Of a DNA stretch of 64,000 bases, positions 16,983 through 25,315 are shown piece after piece. Origin of the DNA: Pseudomonadota bacterium (GTDB lineage Bacteria; Myxococcota_A; UBA796; CAJQPC01); assembly GCA_024228935.1 (NCBI GenBank), contig JAAESX010000024.1, forward strand, positions 88,705-152,704, written 5' to 3'. A program made the translations under genes and the position numbers. The notes beneath the pieces are model-generated. The model was not told the DNA's origin, searched no databases, and saw only the letters and a program-made list of their open reading frames with translations. Each line of letters begins with the position of its first letter. Positions within the stretch are counted from its first letter, which is position 1.

Positions 16983-18767
16983 TCAGTCCGGGTCGCACGC
17001 CCCGTCGCACGTCTGCTCGACCACGCCGGTCTCCAGGAACGTGGCCAGCTGCTCGCGCCCCCGACTGCTGTAGAACGGGCCTCCGTGGGTGTTGGTCTCG
17101 GTGTCGCACGGCACGGCCTCGACCGGCTCCTCGACACCCCAGTCGAACTCGACCAGCCCACCACCCTCGACCGGAGCCTCGAGCGACTCGAGCCCCCAGA
17201 CCGACCGGGCCTCGGGGACGATCAGCGGCAGGTCGTACGCACGGCTCATCACATGCGCGGACAGCGTAGTGACCGCCGCGTCTCCGATGGCCGCCTGCAC
17301 GAGCACGGGCTTGTCCTGCTGGTGCGCCCAGCCGCCGCTCTCGACCGGGTCCCACAGCATCTGCATCGACGCGATGAGGACCGAGATGTCCTTCCAGTCG
17401 TCGTACTTGATCTCGAACAGCTTCAGGAACGGGTGGAAGTTGTCCGAGCGAGCCAGGATCAGGGTGAACGGCATGCCCGGGACCGACAGGCCGGCCCGCT
17501 GGATGCGCGGCGACATCGCCACCTGCGCGCCGCCCAGGATGCCGCCCTGCGACACCCCGTAGAAGTACATCCGGTCGGGATCAGCCAGCGTCACGCCGTC
17601 CTCGGTCAGCTCGTCGAGGAACGACCCCTGCATCAGCTTCTGCGCGAGCAGGAACTCCAGGTGGCCCTGGTGCAGCCGGTCCGGGACGATCGAGAACCGC
17701 GTCAGGTCCTGGGCCACCGCGAGAGTGATGTCGCCGATGTCGTCGGACTTCATGCCCGTCCAGCCGACCGCGAACGTGACCCAGCCGCTGGCCTCGGCGA
17801 GCCCGTCGATGGAGGACTGCTCGGTGTAGTCGCCGAGCACGCCATGGCCGTACTGGACGAGGGCCCCCGCTCGCGGATCCTCGATCAGTGTGCACGGGAC
17901 GCGAGCCTGGAAGGGGACGTCGGCCTCGCCCTGGGCGAACGGCATGCCGTCCTCGTCGAGGTTCAGCAGGCTCCCGGGCTGCCAGCTGTCCAGGTACAGC
18001 GGCGCGGTGAACGTGCCGTCGATGACCCGAGGGCAGCCCTCGCTCACCGAGGAGATCGTGTAGACCGGCTCGTGCTCGAGCCCCTCGTCCCGGACGTGCT
18101 CGATCGTAAGCAGGTTGTCCTCGCTCACGGTGACGAAGTCCCAGGCGAGCAGCAGCTCGTCGCGGGCGAAGCCGTCGGCCTCGAGCGCCGGGAAGACGAT
18201 GTCCTCGTAGTGGTCCCGCTGCCGCTCGATGTCCGGGTCGTCGCCCGTCCCGTCACGCAGGTGCGCGAAGCCGTCAGGCGCGTCGCCGCCGAGTCCGCGG
18301 ATGCCCACGACATGGCGGTGCCCGTGCTCCATCGGCGCGACAGGCCGGAGGATCAGCAGCTGCTCGCCCTCGGGTGCCTGGACCTCGCGCTCGACGAAGT
18401 GAGGAATCCGGTCGCCGGTGTCGACGTCGATCACCACGGTGGTGACGTCCTCGTCCAGGTAGGCGTCCAGGTCCGTGTGCGGGATGGCCAGCCCCACGTC
18501 GGCGTCCGGGAGGTGCGCGAGCATCATCCCCAGGACGGGGAAGCCGTCCAGGTCGTTGAACCGCTCGGGCTGGATCGGGACGTCGTCGATGTTCCCCGGC
18601 AGCGAGCTCGGGCCGAAGTCGACGCGGTAGCCCGTCGAGGTGTCCGCTTCGGTCAGGAAGAAGCTGGACGGAAACGGCAGCGCGCACTGGGCGTCCTCGA
18701 CCGGGTTGCAGTCCGAGCGGGGCGGCGTGGGCTCGGGCTCGGTGGCGCAGGCGAGAAGCAGGAGCAT
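16983..18767 (-). CDS. Alpha/beta hydrolase lipoprotein
   Basis: A 594-residue protein. MLLLLACATEPEP gives Cys7 directly after five hydrophobic residues; no start codon lies upstream in frame. An N-terminal beta-domain is followed by a hydrolase fold. The oxyanion loop is VQYGHGVLGD, the nucleophile elbow is YGVSQGGILGG (GxSxG), and a C-terminal THGGPFYSSR may hold the catalytic His. Several Cys pairs (DCNPVEDAQC, VPCTLIED, C-terminal EQTCDGACDPD) suggest an oxidised extracytoplasmic protein. It shares architecture with the lipoprotein hydrolase at 34288-36609. Likely an esterase or lipase acting outside the cytoplasm; substrate unknown. Confidence 0.88.
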   Translation of the reverse strand: MLLLLACATEPEPTPPRSDCNPVEDAQCALPFPSSFFLTEADTSTGYRVDFGPSSLPGNIDDVPIQPERFNDLDGFPVLGMMLAHLPDADVGLAIPHTDLDAYLDEDVTTVVIDVDTGDRIPHFVEREVQAPEGEQLLILRPVAPMEHGHRHVVGIRGLGGDAPDGFAHLRDGTGDDPDIERQRDHYEDIVFPALEADGFARDELLLAWDFVTVSEDNLLTIEHVRDEGLEHEPVYTISSVSEGCPRVIDGTFTAPLYLDSWQPGSLLNLDEDGMPFAQGEADVPFQARVPCTLIEDPRAGALVQYGHGVLGDYTEQSSIDGLAEASGWVTFAVGWTGMKSDDIGDITLAVAQDLTRFSIVPDRLHQGHLEFLLAQKLMQGSFLDELTEDGVTLADPDRMYFYGVSQGGILGGAQVAMSPRIQRAGLSVPGMPFTLILARSDNFHPFLKLFEIKYDDWKDISVLIASMQMLWDPVESGGWAHQQDKPVLVQAAIGDAAVTTLSAHVMSRAYDLPLIVPEARSVWGLESLEAPVEGGGLVEFDWGVEEPVEAVPCDTETNTHGGPFYSSRGREQLATFLETGVVEQTCDGACDPD

Positions 18768-18783
18768 GACGACACCCTATCCG

Positions 18784-19782
18784 TCAGAGCTTCTTGTAGA
18801 ACCTCAAGGCCTGCACCGAGGTGGTGGTGCGGGTCTTCCACCGCGCGATGGCCTCCTCGGCGGCCAGCACACGCTTCTCGCGCTGCCTCAGGAACAGCGA
18901 GCGGGCGACCAGCGCCAGCAGCACGACGGCGACCACGATGACCGCGTACATGTGGACCGCGGCGGCCGCCACGAGACACGGGAACGAGAGCATGGCCAGC
19001 AGCGCCACACCGTGGGTCCCGCTGAACCCCGAGCGTGGCGCTGGGCCGATCTCCGAGCGCGGGCACAGCCGATCCAGCTCGGCGCCAGCGGCTCGGTACT
19101 TCGAGGCCGCGACCTCGTGGACGGCCAGTGCTGCGCGATGACGCTCCAGCGCCTCGGCATGCTTCCGGGCGACGCCTTCGTGCTTCTTCTCCAGCCGGGC
19201 CTGCTCCCGCTGAAGCGACTCCCACGAGTCGGGCAGCTTCCGGCCGGCCGAGGCCTCCCACCGACGTCGCGCGTTCTTGCGAGGCCCGGACGACTCCTCG
19301 GCCGGGGGGGCCTTCTTGCCGCCGAGAAGTCCACCGCCGAGGCTGCCGCCACCCACGGCGTCCAGCGCCGCAGCGGCCGGGGCGATCACGGTCGCCGCAG
19401 CCACCACAGCCGCTCCCGTCAGCAGCGCGTCGCCGAGCTTCCACTTCTTCTTCGGCCGAGGCGGGGGCTCGTTCTGCGCGATGACGAACTCCTCGTGCGT
19501 CAGCTCGAACGGGGCCGACGGCGACGCCCCGAGGTCACGCGGTGCAGCGATCCAGGCGGGCAGATCCTGGGCGAGCGAGTACGCCAGAGCCTCGCGCGTG
19601 GCGCAGCGGAGCGCAGCGGTCTCCTCCTCGTACGGGGTGCTGCGCATGACCACGATGCGCAGGGACCCCAGGACCTCGGCGATGGGCTCCGGGAGCGAGG
19701 TGTCCTTCAGCGCGGCGTTGAGCACCCGGCGCGAGGAGCCTTCCCCGTACACCTCGCTCGCCAGTCGCTGGAGCTCGTCCAT
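18784..19782 (-). CDS. Membrane protein with coiled coil, unknown function
   Basis: A 332-residue protein. I chose ATG 19782 (MDELQRLASEVYGEGSSRRV) because an AGAGG ribosome-binding site lies upstream; the open frame beyond it shadows the neighbouring remnant. A soluble N-terminal domain contains PRPKKKWKLGD before a Gly/Ala-rich hydrophobic stretch (GAAVVAAATVIAPAAAALDA). A basic helical segment reads as coiled coil (LQREQARLEKKHEGVARKHA). Two transmembrane helices follow (ALLAMLSFPCLVAAAAVHMY, AVIVVAVVLLALVARSLF) and then a short basic cytoplasmic tail. No catalytic motif. It lies 16 bp upstream of the hydrolase lipoprotein gene on the same strand. Confidence 0.82.
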   Translation of the reverse strand: MDELQRLASEVYGEGSSRRVLNAALKDTSLPEPIAEVLGSLRIVVMRSTPYEEETAALRCATREALAYSLAQDLPAWIAAPRDLGASPSAPFELTHEEFVIAQNEPPPRPKKKWKLGDALLTGAAVVAAATVIAPAAAALDAVGGGSLGGGLLGGKKAPPAEESSGPRKNARRRWEASAGRKLPDSWESLQREQARLEKKHEGVARKHAEALERHRAALAVHEVAASKYRAAGAELDRLCPRSEIGPAPRSGFSGTHGVALLAMLSFPCLVAAAAVHMYAVIVVAVVLLALVARSLFLRQREKRVLAAEEAIARWKTRTTTSVQALRFYKKL

Positions 19783-19795
19783 GGGCCTCTTTAGC

Positions 19796-20686
19796 TCATG
19801 GGGACCCGCGCCGGCGCGTCCCCCCGACGACTCCGGCGAGCAACAGGCCCAGCCATCCACCAGGCGAAGGCACCACCGCGCAGCCGCTGACGTCCTCGCC
19901 GACCTCGGACAGGTCCCTGGGGCGTCGGTCCGGCCGGTCTTCCTCGTCCTCTTCGAGCGCTGTGTCGACCGGCGGCTCGTCTTCGTCGCCGGACTCACCG
20001 GTGTCCACGAGCGCCTCGTCGTCGATGACGTAGGTCACCTCGAGACGGAACGCGTCCACCCACGCGTCCGAGTCCCTCGCGCCGCCGGGATGTTCCCCGA
20101 GCCCGACCGTGGCCTCGACGTCCGCCACGCCGTCCCAAGTGCAGTTCCGGTCCGCCGTCAGATCCAGCGTCGTCCACCCCAGCGTCGTGCTGCCGAACGT
20201 CGTGCTGGCCATGCCACCCCCATCCATCACCAGGTCGAGCTCGTACGTCCCGCTGTCGCACTGGGTCCGGCTGCGAACCCCGAGCTCCACGATCTGGATT
20301 CGCCCCTCGCCGCACGCTCCGAACCCGGATGCGTGCAGGTACTCGCCGGCGTCCACGTTCTCGGAGTGGGCCTCGGCACCATCCGCCTCGCCCTCGGCGG
20401 ACGACGCGCTCTCCCAGCCGTCAGCACGGATCGAGCCGGCCGCGAACTCGACGCGGTGCACGCCGGGGTCGGTCGGGCAGTCCGACTCGGGCTCGGGCTC
20501 GACCTCGACGGGCTCGACCAGGACAGACCGACGGCGTCCAGGTGGCCGTGCCCTTCCGGTCACTCCCCCCGACCGTGTGCGAGGTGTAGAGGTAGCTCGT
20601 GTCGCCGCCGTCGAAGCCGTACCCGTTGGTGCTCCACTCGGCCCAGTCGTCGCCGGTCGTCGTGAACCCGGGGGCGCGCTTTCTAC
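19796..20686 (-). pseudogene. Remnant of a golvesin-like exported protein with MYXO-CTERM-like tail
   Basis: Read on the minus strand, coding sequence begins directly after the sulfatase-like stop codon with no signal peptide: GFTTTGDDWAEWSTNGYGFD, then GTATWTPSV, which resembles the golvesin C-terminal-like domain. Near 20525 coding moves to another frame and continues LVEPVEVEPEPESDCPTDPG, a second beta-rich domain (HRVEFAAGSIRADGWESASS), a Thr/Asp/Glu-rich linker and a C-terminal SGCAVVPSPGGWLGLLLAGV plus Arg-rich end. A Cys, a hydrophobic helix and terminal Arg is the layout of MYXO-CTERM sorting tails. The 5' end is missing and one frameshift is present, so a remnant is likeliest. Its stop (19796) is 13 bp before the next gene. 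Confidence 0.7.
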
Positions 20687-22045
20687 CTAGTCGATGTACC
20701 CGAGCGCGCGCAGGGCCTCCTGCACATCCTCCGAGAACGTGATCTCCCGATACGGCGGCGCGCTCGAGTCCCAGCCGTCCAGCATCACCGCCAGCGTGTC
20801 CCTCACCTCGGGCTCGGTCAGACGCTGGGGCCGGATCGTCCGGTCGTACAGGCCGTCGGAGCCGGCCCGTGACCGGATGAGCACCCGGTCACCCGAGACC
20901 ACCCCTCGCTCGTTGTCGGCGTTGTTCCAGGCGGTCTTGTCGCTCTTGATCTGCGACCGCGTGGCCTCCATGAAGACCGGCGTCTCGGGCACGTCACCCC
21001 CGCTCCAAAGCGGAGACAGGTCCTGGCCGTCACCCAGATCGGTCGACTGGCCCGCGATGGCCAGCAGCGTCGGGCCCAGGTCCGAGCTCTTCACCACCTG
21101 GTCGACGCGCATCGGCTCGATGCCGAGCGACGCCGGCGGCACGACCAGCAGCGGCACGTGCGTCACGGCCAGCTCGATGTCCGGGCCGTGACCGACGGGC
21201 GAGCTCTTGTCCTCGAAGAACATCTCCCCGTGGTCCGCGGTGATGACGATCCAGCTGTCTCGCAGGACGCCGCGCTCGTCGAGCCCCGCCAGCAGCACGC
21301 CCACCTGGTCGTCCTGGTAGGCGACCTCGGCCTGGTAGGTCTGGCGCAGCCATTCGCGGTCCGCGTCCTGCAGGTCGCCGCTGCGGTGGGCGGTCGCGAT
21401 CTTCTTCACGACCTTGTCCGGGTCGCCCCAGGGACGGTTCGAGGTCACGAACCGCTTCACCCACTTCGCCGGCGCCTCGTACGGCGAGTGGGCGTCGTAG
21501 TAGTGGACCCACAGGAACAACGGCTTCTCCGCGTCGCTCTGATCGACGGCGGCCAGTGCCCGAGTCGTCACGTCGTGCGCGCGCGCCTCGTGCCGCTTGA
21601 CCTTGTCGACCTGCAGCTCCTCGCTGACCACGCGGAAGCCCTGCTGGACACCCATGTCCGAGCCCAGGGGCGACGCCGCGATCGCCGAGACCGTGTCGAA
21701 CCCAGCCGCAGACAGGCGCTCGGCGACCGTGTCGTGCTCGTCGTACAGCGGGTAGCCGTTCTTCGGAACCGAGTGCCCGTGCGGATCGAGGCCCGTGAAC
21801 ATCGAGCTGTGCGAGCTGAGCGTCGTCGGAACATGCGCAATGCACCACTCGAACAGAACCCCACGGGCCGCCAGCTTGTCGAAGACCGGCGAGGCGCCGT
21901 CGGTCCGTCCGTAGGCACCCAACGCATCGGCACGGGTCGTGTCGAGCGTGATGAAGACCACGTTGCCCGTGGGACGCTGCGCAGGTGGCGGAACCACTGG
22001 CTCCGGGTCACCACAAGCGGTCAGCAGCAGGTAGGAGAGGAGCAT
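20687..22045 (-). CDS. Sulfatase-family lipoprotein (alkaline phosphatase superfamily)
   Basis: A 452-residue protein. MLLSYLLLTACGDPE gives lipobox Cys11. The metal-site Asp is Asp35 in VVFITLDTTRADALGAYG, and the second site is ITADHGEMFFEDKSSPVGHG. The nucleophile position is Thr75 (HVPTTLSSHSSMFTG) rather than the formylglycine Cys or Ser, as in the window's first gene, so the pair may be phospho-transferases or phosphoesterases. ATG 22045 shares the CATG tetranucleotide with the start codon of the divergent gene at 22044, leaving no intergenic promoter space. The extra frame upstream is only antisense to that neighbour. Location: lipid-anchored, outside the cytoplasm. Confidence 0.92.
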   Translation of the reverse strand: MLLSYLLLTACGDPEPVVPPPAQRPTGNVVFITLDTTRADALGAYGRTDGASPVFDKLAARGVLFEWCIAHVPTTLSSHSSMFTGLDPHGHSVPKNGYPLYDEHDTVAERLSAAGFDTVSAIAASPLGSDMGVQQGFRVVSEELQVDKVKRHEARAHDVTTRALAAVDQSDAEKPLFLWVHYYDAHSPYEAPAKWVKRFVTSNRPWGDPDKVVKKIATAHRSGDLQDADREWLRQTYQAEVAYQDDQVGVLLAGLDERGVLRDSWIVITADHGEMFFEDKSSPVGHGPDIELAVTHVPLLVVPPASLGIEPMRVDQVVKSSDLGPTLLAIAGQSTDLGDGQDLSPLWSGGDVPETPVFMEATRSQIKSDKTAWNNADNERGVVSGDRVLIRSRAGSDGLYDRTIRPQRLTEPEVRDTLAVMLDGWDSSAPPYREITFSEDVQEALRALGYID

Positions 22046-23060
22046 GTGGTTGTGGATGCTGGGTTGTACGGCCGCCCCGGAAGCGGCACTCGCAGATAAC
22101 GCCTCGTTCCGCGTCGGCGCGTGGGTCACGCGCTGGTCGTACTCGAGCGAAGAGGACGTCCGGCGCCTGGTCGGCGAGCTGGACGCGGCGGGAGTGGACA
22201 CCGTCTACTTCCAGGTCCGCGGCACGTTCGACGCCTACTACCTGTCCGAGCACGAGCCCTGGGCCGAGCGGCTGAGCGGCACGCTGGGACAGGACCCCGG
22301 CTGGGACCCGCTGGGGGTCGCCCTGGATGAAGCCGGCCAGCGCGACATGGCCGTGCACGCCTGGCTCAACACCTTCCCCATCTGGCGCGGCACGGACACG
22401 CCGACCTCGACAGGGGTGCCTCACCCGCTGACGGCCCACCCCGACTGGGTCGTCTGGGAAGGCGCGCTGCCCCAGGCCCCGAACGACAGCTACCTGTTCG
22501 CCGACCCGGGCCGGGCCGAGGTCCGCGCGCACATCGCCCAGGTCGCCGGGGACATCGACGCCCGGTACGACGTGGCCGGCATCCACCTGGACTACATCCG
22601 CTACCACGCCAAGGGCGCTGGAACGGGCCCGCGTGAGGCCCACATCGAGGCCACCGCCCAGGCCGTCAACGACGCGGTCGGATCCACGACCAGCGCGGCG
22701 GTCTGGGGCATCCACGAGAACCGCTGGGGCTGGGACAACGTCAGCGAAGGACGCCCGGACTTCGGCCAGGACAGCCACGGCATGCTGGCCAGCGGCGCCA
22801 TCGACGCCGCGATGCCGATGATCTACTGGCCCGTCGCCGACGTGCCCGGTGAGCGCCTGGACTTCGCCACCCTGGTCCAGGACCACGTGGATCGCGCCTC
22901 GGGCAAGCCGGTCCACGCCGGCATCTCCCCCGATGCGATGACCCCCCAGCAGGTGAAGGACGCCGTCGCTGCCGCACGAAGCGCCGGTGCTGCGGGTGTC
23001 GTGTTCTTCGACGCCGTCGCGTTCCTCGACGACCGGAAGACGGTGGACCCGCTTCAGTAG
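22044..23060 (+). CDS. DigH/GHL10-like family 10-type glycosidase lipoprotein
   Basis: A 338-residue protein. MWLWMLGCTAAPE gives lipobox Cys8, with no earlier start in frame. The body is a TIM-barrel-like GHL10 domain: VGAWVTRWSYSSEEDVRRLV, VDTVYFQVRGTFDAYYLSEH, MAVHAWLNTFPIWRG, and YDVAGIHLDYIRYH, where the conserved Asp sits at the usual catalytic position. E. coli DigH of this family cleaves denuded peptidoglycan glycan strands, so a cell-wall hydrolase role in the periplasm is likely. The start codon overlaps that of the divergent sulfatase-like gene by 2 bp, and the 3' end overlaps the convergent CapA-like gene by 7 bp. Confidence 0.9.
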   Translation: MWLWMLGCTAAPEAALADNASFRVGAWVTRWSYSSEEDVRRLVGELDAAGVDTVYFQVRGTFDAYYLSEHEPWAERLSGTLGQDPGWDPLGVALDEAGQRDMAVHAWLNTFPIWRGTDTPTSTGVPHPLTAHPDWVVWEGALPQAPNDSYLFADPGRAEVRAHIAQVAGDIDARYDVAGIHLDYIRYHAKGAGTGPREAHIEATAQAVNDAVGSTTSAAVWGIHENRWGWDNVSEGRPDFGQDSHGMLASGAIDAAMPMIYWPVADVPGERLDFATLVQDHVDRASGKPVHAGISPDAMTPQQVKDAVAAARSAGAAGVVFFDAVAFLDDRKTVDPLQ

Positions 23061-25228
23061 ACCGGGGCGACCTTCTCGAACGTCACGTCGACCAGCACCT
23101 CACCCGGCTCGGCCTCGACCCGCAGGAACTCCTGGGGCCCCGGAGCCGGCACGGACAGGCCCGCGTCCAACGGGAACTCCTCGAGCCAGTTCACCAGCGC
23201 CAGCTCGTCGATCATCGCCAGGGCACGTCCCTGCTCGGGGGGGCTGTGCTGCCAGATCAGCTTGACCGCGCGGGGGTTGAACTCCCCATCGGTCACCGGC
23301 GCCTCGTCCGCCGGCACGTCCAGGTCGACGAAGAACGGCGCCCAGTCGTACGAGCCAGCGGCGCGCACCGCGACCTCCTCTTCGCCGAACGTCAGGTCCC
23401 CCTCACTCGCGACCCAGGTCAGGTGGAAGCTGGTTCGACCAGCCTCGATGCCATGCCGGTACCCGACCAGGGTGAGCTCTCGGTTGGGGTCGCCGACGCC
23501 CGTCCCGATCAGCCGAACCCGGTTCCGAAACCAGCTCTTGCTGTCCTCGCTGTTCCACGCGTCCCGCACCGAACACAGGCTCGCGAGGCCCGCATACGGG
23601 TCCATCACGCACACGAACCGACTATCGCCCTCGAGATCCCAGCGGCTGGCCTCGAGGCAGTCCTCGTCGACGTCCTGGTCCTCGAAGCTCCCGAACACCA
23701 GCTGGTCGCGCCCGAGCCGCCCGTCGGCCTCGAGCTGACTGCGGACGTAGACGACGCTCTCGCCCGACTCGAGCTCTTGCCGCAGGTCGAGTACGCCGAC
23801 CCCGTCCTCGTTCACCTGGACCGCGAGCGTGACTGTGCGCGAGCTGGCCGCGACCTCGTCGTCGACCACGATGAGGGCCTGGCCATTGACCGGCACGACG
23901 ATCGCCTCGTACGGCAGCGAGGCCTCGCCGACCCGCCGCAGGAGCCGGTCCGCGAGCTGCCCGACGACCGGCCGGGGGCGGTAGTCCTCGAGGTAGACAG
24001 GGCGAGCGCGGGAGCGGGTGGGGACCGTGTCCTCGAGCTCGACCTCCCAGCTCATCCCGAGCATGGTCTCGACCCGGTCCTGGTCGAAGACGAAGTTCCC
24101 AAGCGAGTGGCTGGCGAGCACCCCGTCGTGCCAGCCGAACCCCTGCGCCACGTGCGGGTGGTGGCCGACGATGAGGGCCGCGCCACCTTGGCTCACGACG
24201 TCCAGCCGGGTCTCCGCGTAGCCGGATGGGCCCTCGCTGTACTCCTTGCCGAAGTGCATCTGCATGATGGCGGCGCGACCGGTGACCTCGACCGCCCGAA
24301 GCGCGTCCTCGACGGCGACGTCGTCCCGCAGATCCGCCGCCCCACCGCGCACGTCCGTCGCGACGAAGCCGACGTCGTACTGGCCGCCGGCGACACTCGT
24401 GGCCGAGACCATCGCATAGCGCTCGCCCTCGACCTCGAAGTCCCAGGGCAGGAACGCTTCCTCGCTGTCCAGGCCCAGCCCAGCCCAGCCCATGCCGGTC
24501 GAGTCGACGTGGTCCATGGTGTCGACGACGCCCTGCTCCAGGTAGTCGTAGACGTGGTTGTTGCCCAGGTTCGCGTAGTCGAACCACGTGGCCATCGCGT
24601 CCGCGGACTCGGGCAGGGTGAAGAAGATGTACGGCTTGGTCTCGTGCGGCGTGGTCGGGTCGTCGGTGACCACGCTCTCCAGGTTGCCGCTGAGCAGGTC
24701 GTGCCCGTCCAGGTAGTCCTCGACCCAGTGGAAGGTCCCGAGGGTGTCCTCGTACGGGTCGCTGGGCGTGATGAGCGCGTCCGGGTCGTCGTCCGGGATG
24801 GACGTGAACTCGGGGAAGTCCTCGTCGAGATCCAGGAAGCGCCGGCCGAAGATCATGTCGCCGACGAACGCCAGCCGGATCCGTTCGGTGGTCCACAGGC
24901 AGATGGGCTCCACCCGGAGCGAGCCCAGCGACACCGGGCGAGCGAGCCACAGGGCGACCACATCGTCCCGGTGGCCGTCGGCCGTCACACGCATCAGCGC
25001 GTTGTGCCGGAGCACCCCGCTGAACGCGTACGCCCCCGACGCGTCGGTGAACAGCGTGTCGTCCCGCAGCGTGACCCTGGCGTCGGCCAGCGGCTGTCCA
25101 TCGGAGCCGCGAACGATCCCCGAGACACCGATGGGCGTCGTCCGGAGAGCGGCCCGGGCGGCGATCTCTTCCTCGGGAAGCCCGTCCCAGGGCCCTTCCA
25201 TGCAGGAAATCGAGAGCAGAAGCCACAT
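23054..25228 (-). CDS. CapA-like metallophosphatase lipoprotein with carboxypeptidase-regulatory-like domain
   Basis: A 724-residue protein. ATG 25228 opens MWLLLSISCMEGP with Cys9. Residues of about 35-95 form a carboxypeptidase regulatory-like beta-sandwich (GIVRGSDGQPLADARVTLRD, TDASGAYAFSGVL). The CapA/poly-gamma-glutamate synthesis-type phosphoesterase follows: AFVGDMIFGRRFLD, LLSGNLESVVTDD, YANLGNNHVYDYLEQG, MQMHFGKEYSEGPSG and IVGHHPHVAQGF, including the metal-ligand Asp, Asn and His positions. The C-terminal 300 residues look beta-rich and unrecognised. CapA proteins act in capsule or polyglutamate export; the substrate here is unknown. It is divergent from the large acidic lipoprotein gene at 25316. 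Confidence 0.9.
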   Translation of the reverse strand: MWLLLSISCMEGPWDGLPEEEIAARAALRTTPIGVSGIVRGSDGQPLADARVTLRDDTLFTDASGAYAFSGVLRHNALMRVTADGHRDDVVALWLARPVSLGSLRVEPICLWTTERIRLAFVGDMIFGRRFLDLDEDFPEFTSIPDDDPDALITPSDPYEDTLGTFHWVEDYLDGHDLLSGNLESVVTDDPTTPHETKPYIFFTLPESADAMATWFDYANLGNNHVYDYLEQGVVDTMDHVDSTGMGWAGLGLDSEEAFLPWDFEVEGERYAMVSATSVAGGQYDVGFVATDVRGGAADLRDDVAVEDALRAVEVTGRAAIMQMHFGKEYSEGPSGYAETRLDVVSQGGAALIVGHHPHVAQGFGWHDGVLASHSLGNFVFDQDRVETMLGMSWEVELEDTVPTRSRARPVYLEDYRPRPVVGQLADRLLRRVGEASLPYEAIVVPVNGQALIVVDDEVAASSRTVTLAVQVNEDGVGVLDLRQELESGESVVYVRSQLEADGRLGRDQLVFGSFEDQDVDEDCLEASRWDLEGDSRFVCVMDPYAGLASLCSVRDAWNSEDSKSWFRNRVRLIGTGVGDPNRELTLVGYRHGIEAGRTSFHLTWVASEGDLTFGEEEVAVRAAGSYDWAPFFVDLDVPADEAPVTDGEFNPRAVKLIWQHSPPEQGRALAMIDELALVNWLEEFPLDAGLSVPAPGPQEFLRVEAEPGEVLVDVTFEKVAPVY

Positions 25229-25315
25229 TCGGTCGAGCCTAGCACGGTGTGCGAGGGACCCGTAAGTCCGCAGGGGGTTGGTGAGGCGTACATTCACGAA
25301 CCTGGGAGTCCTCTT

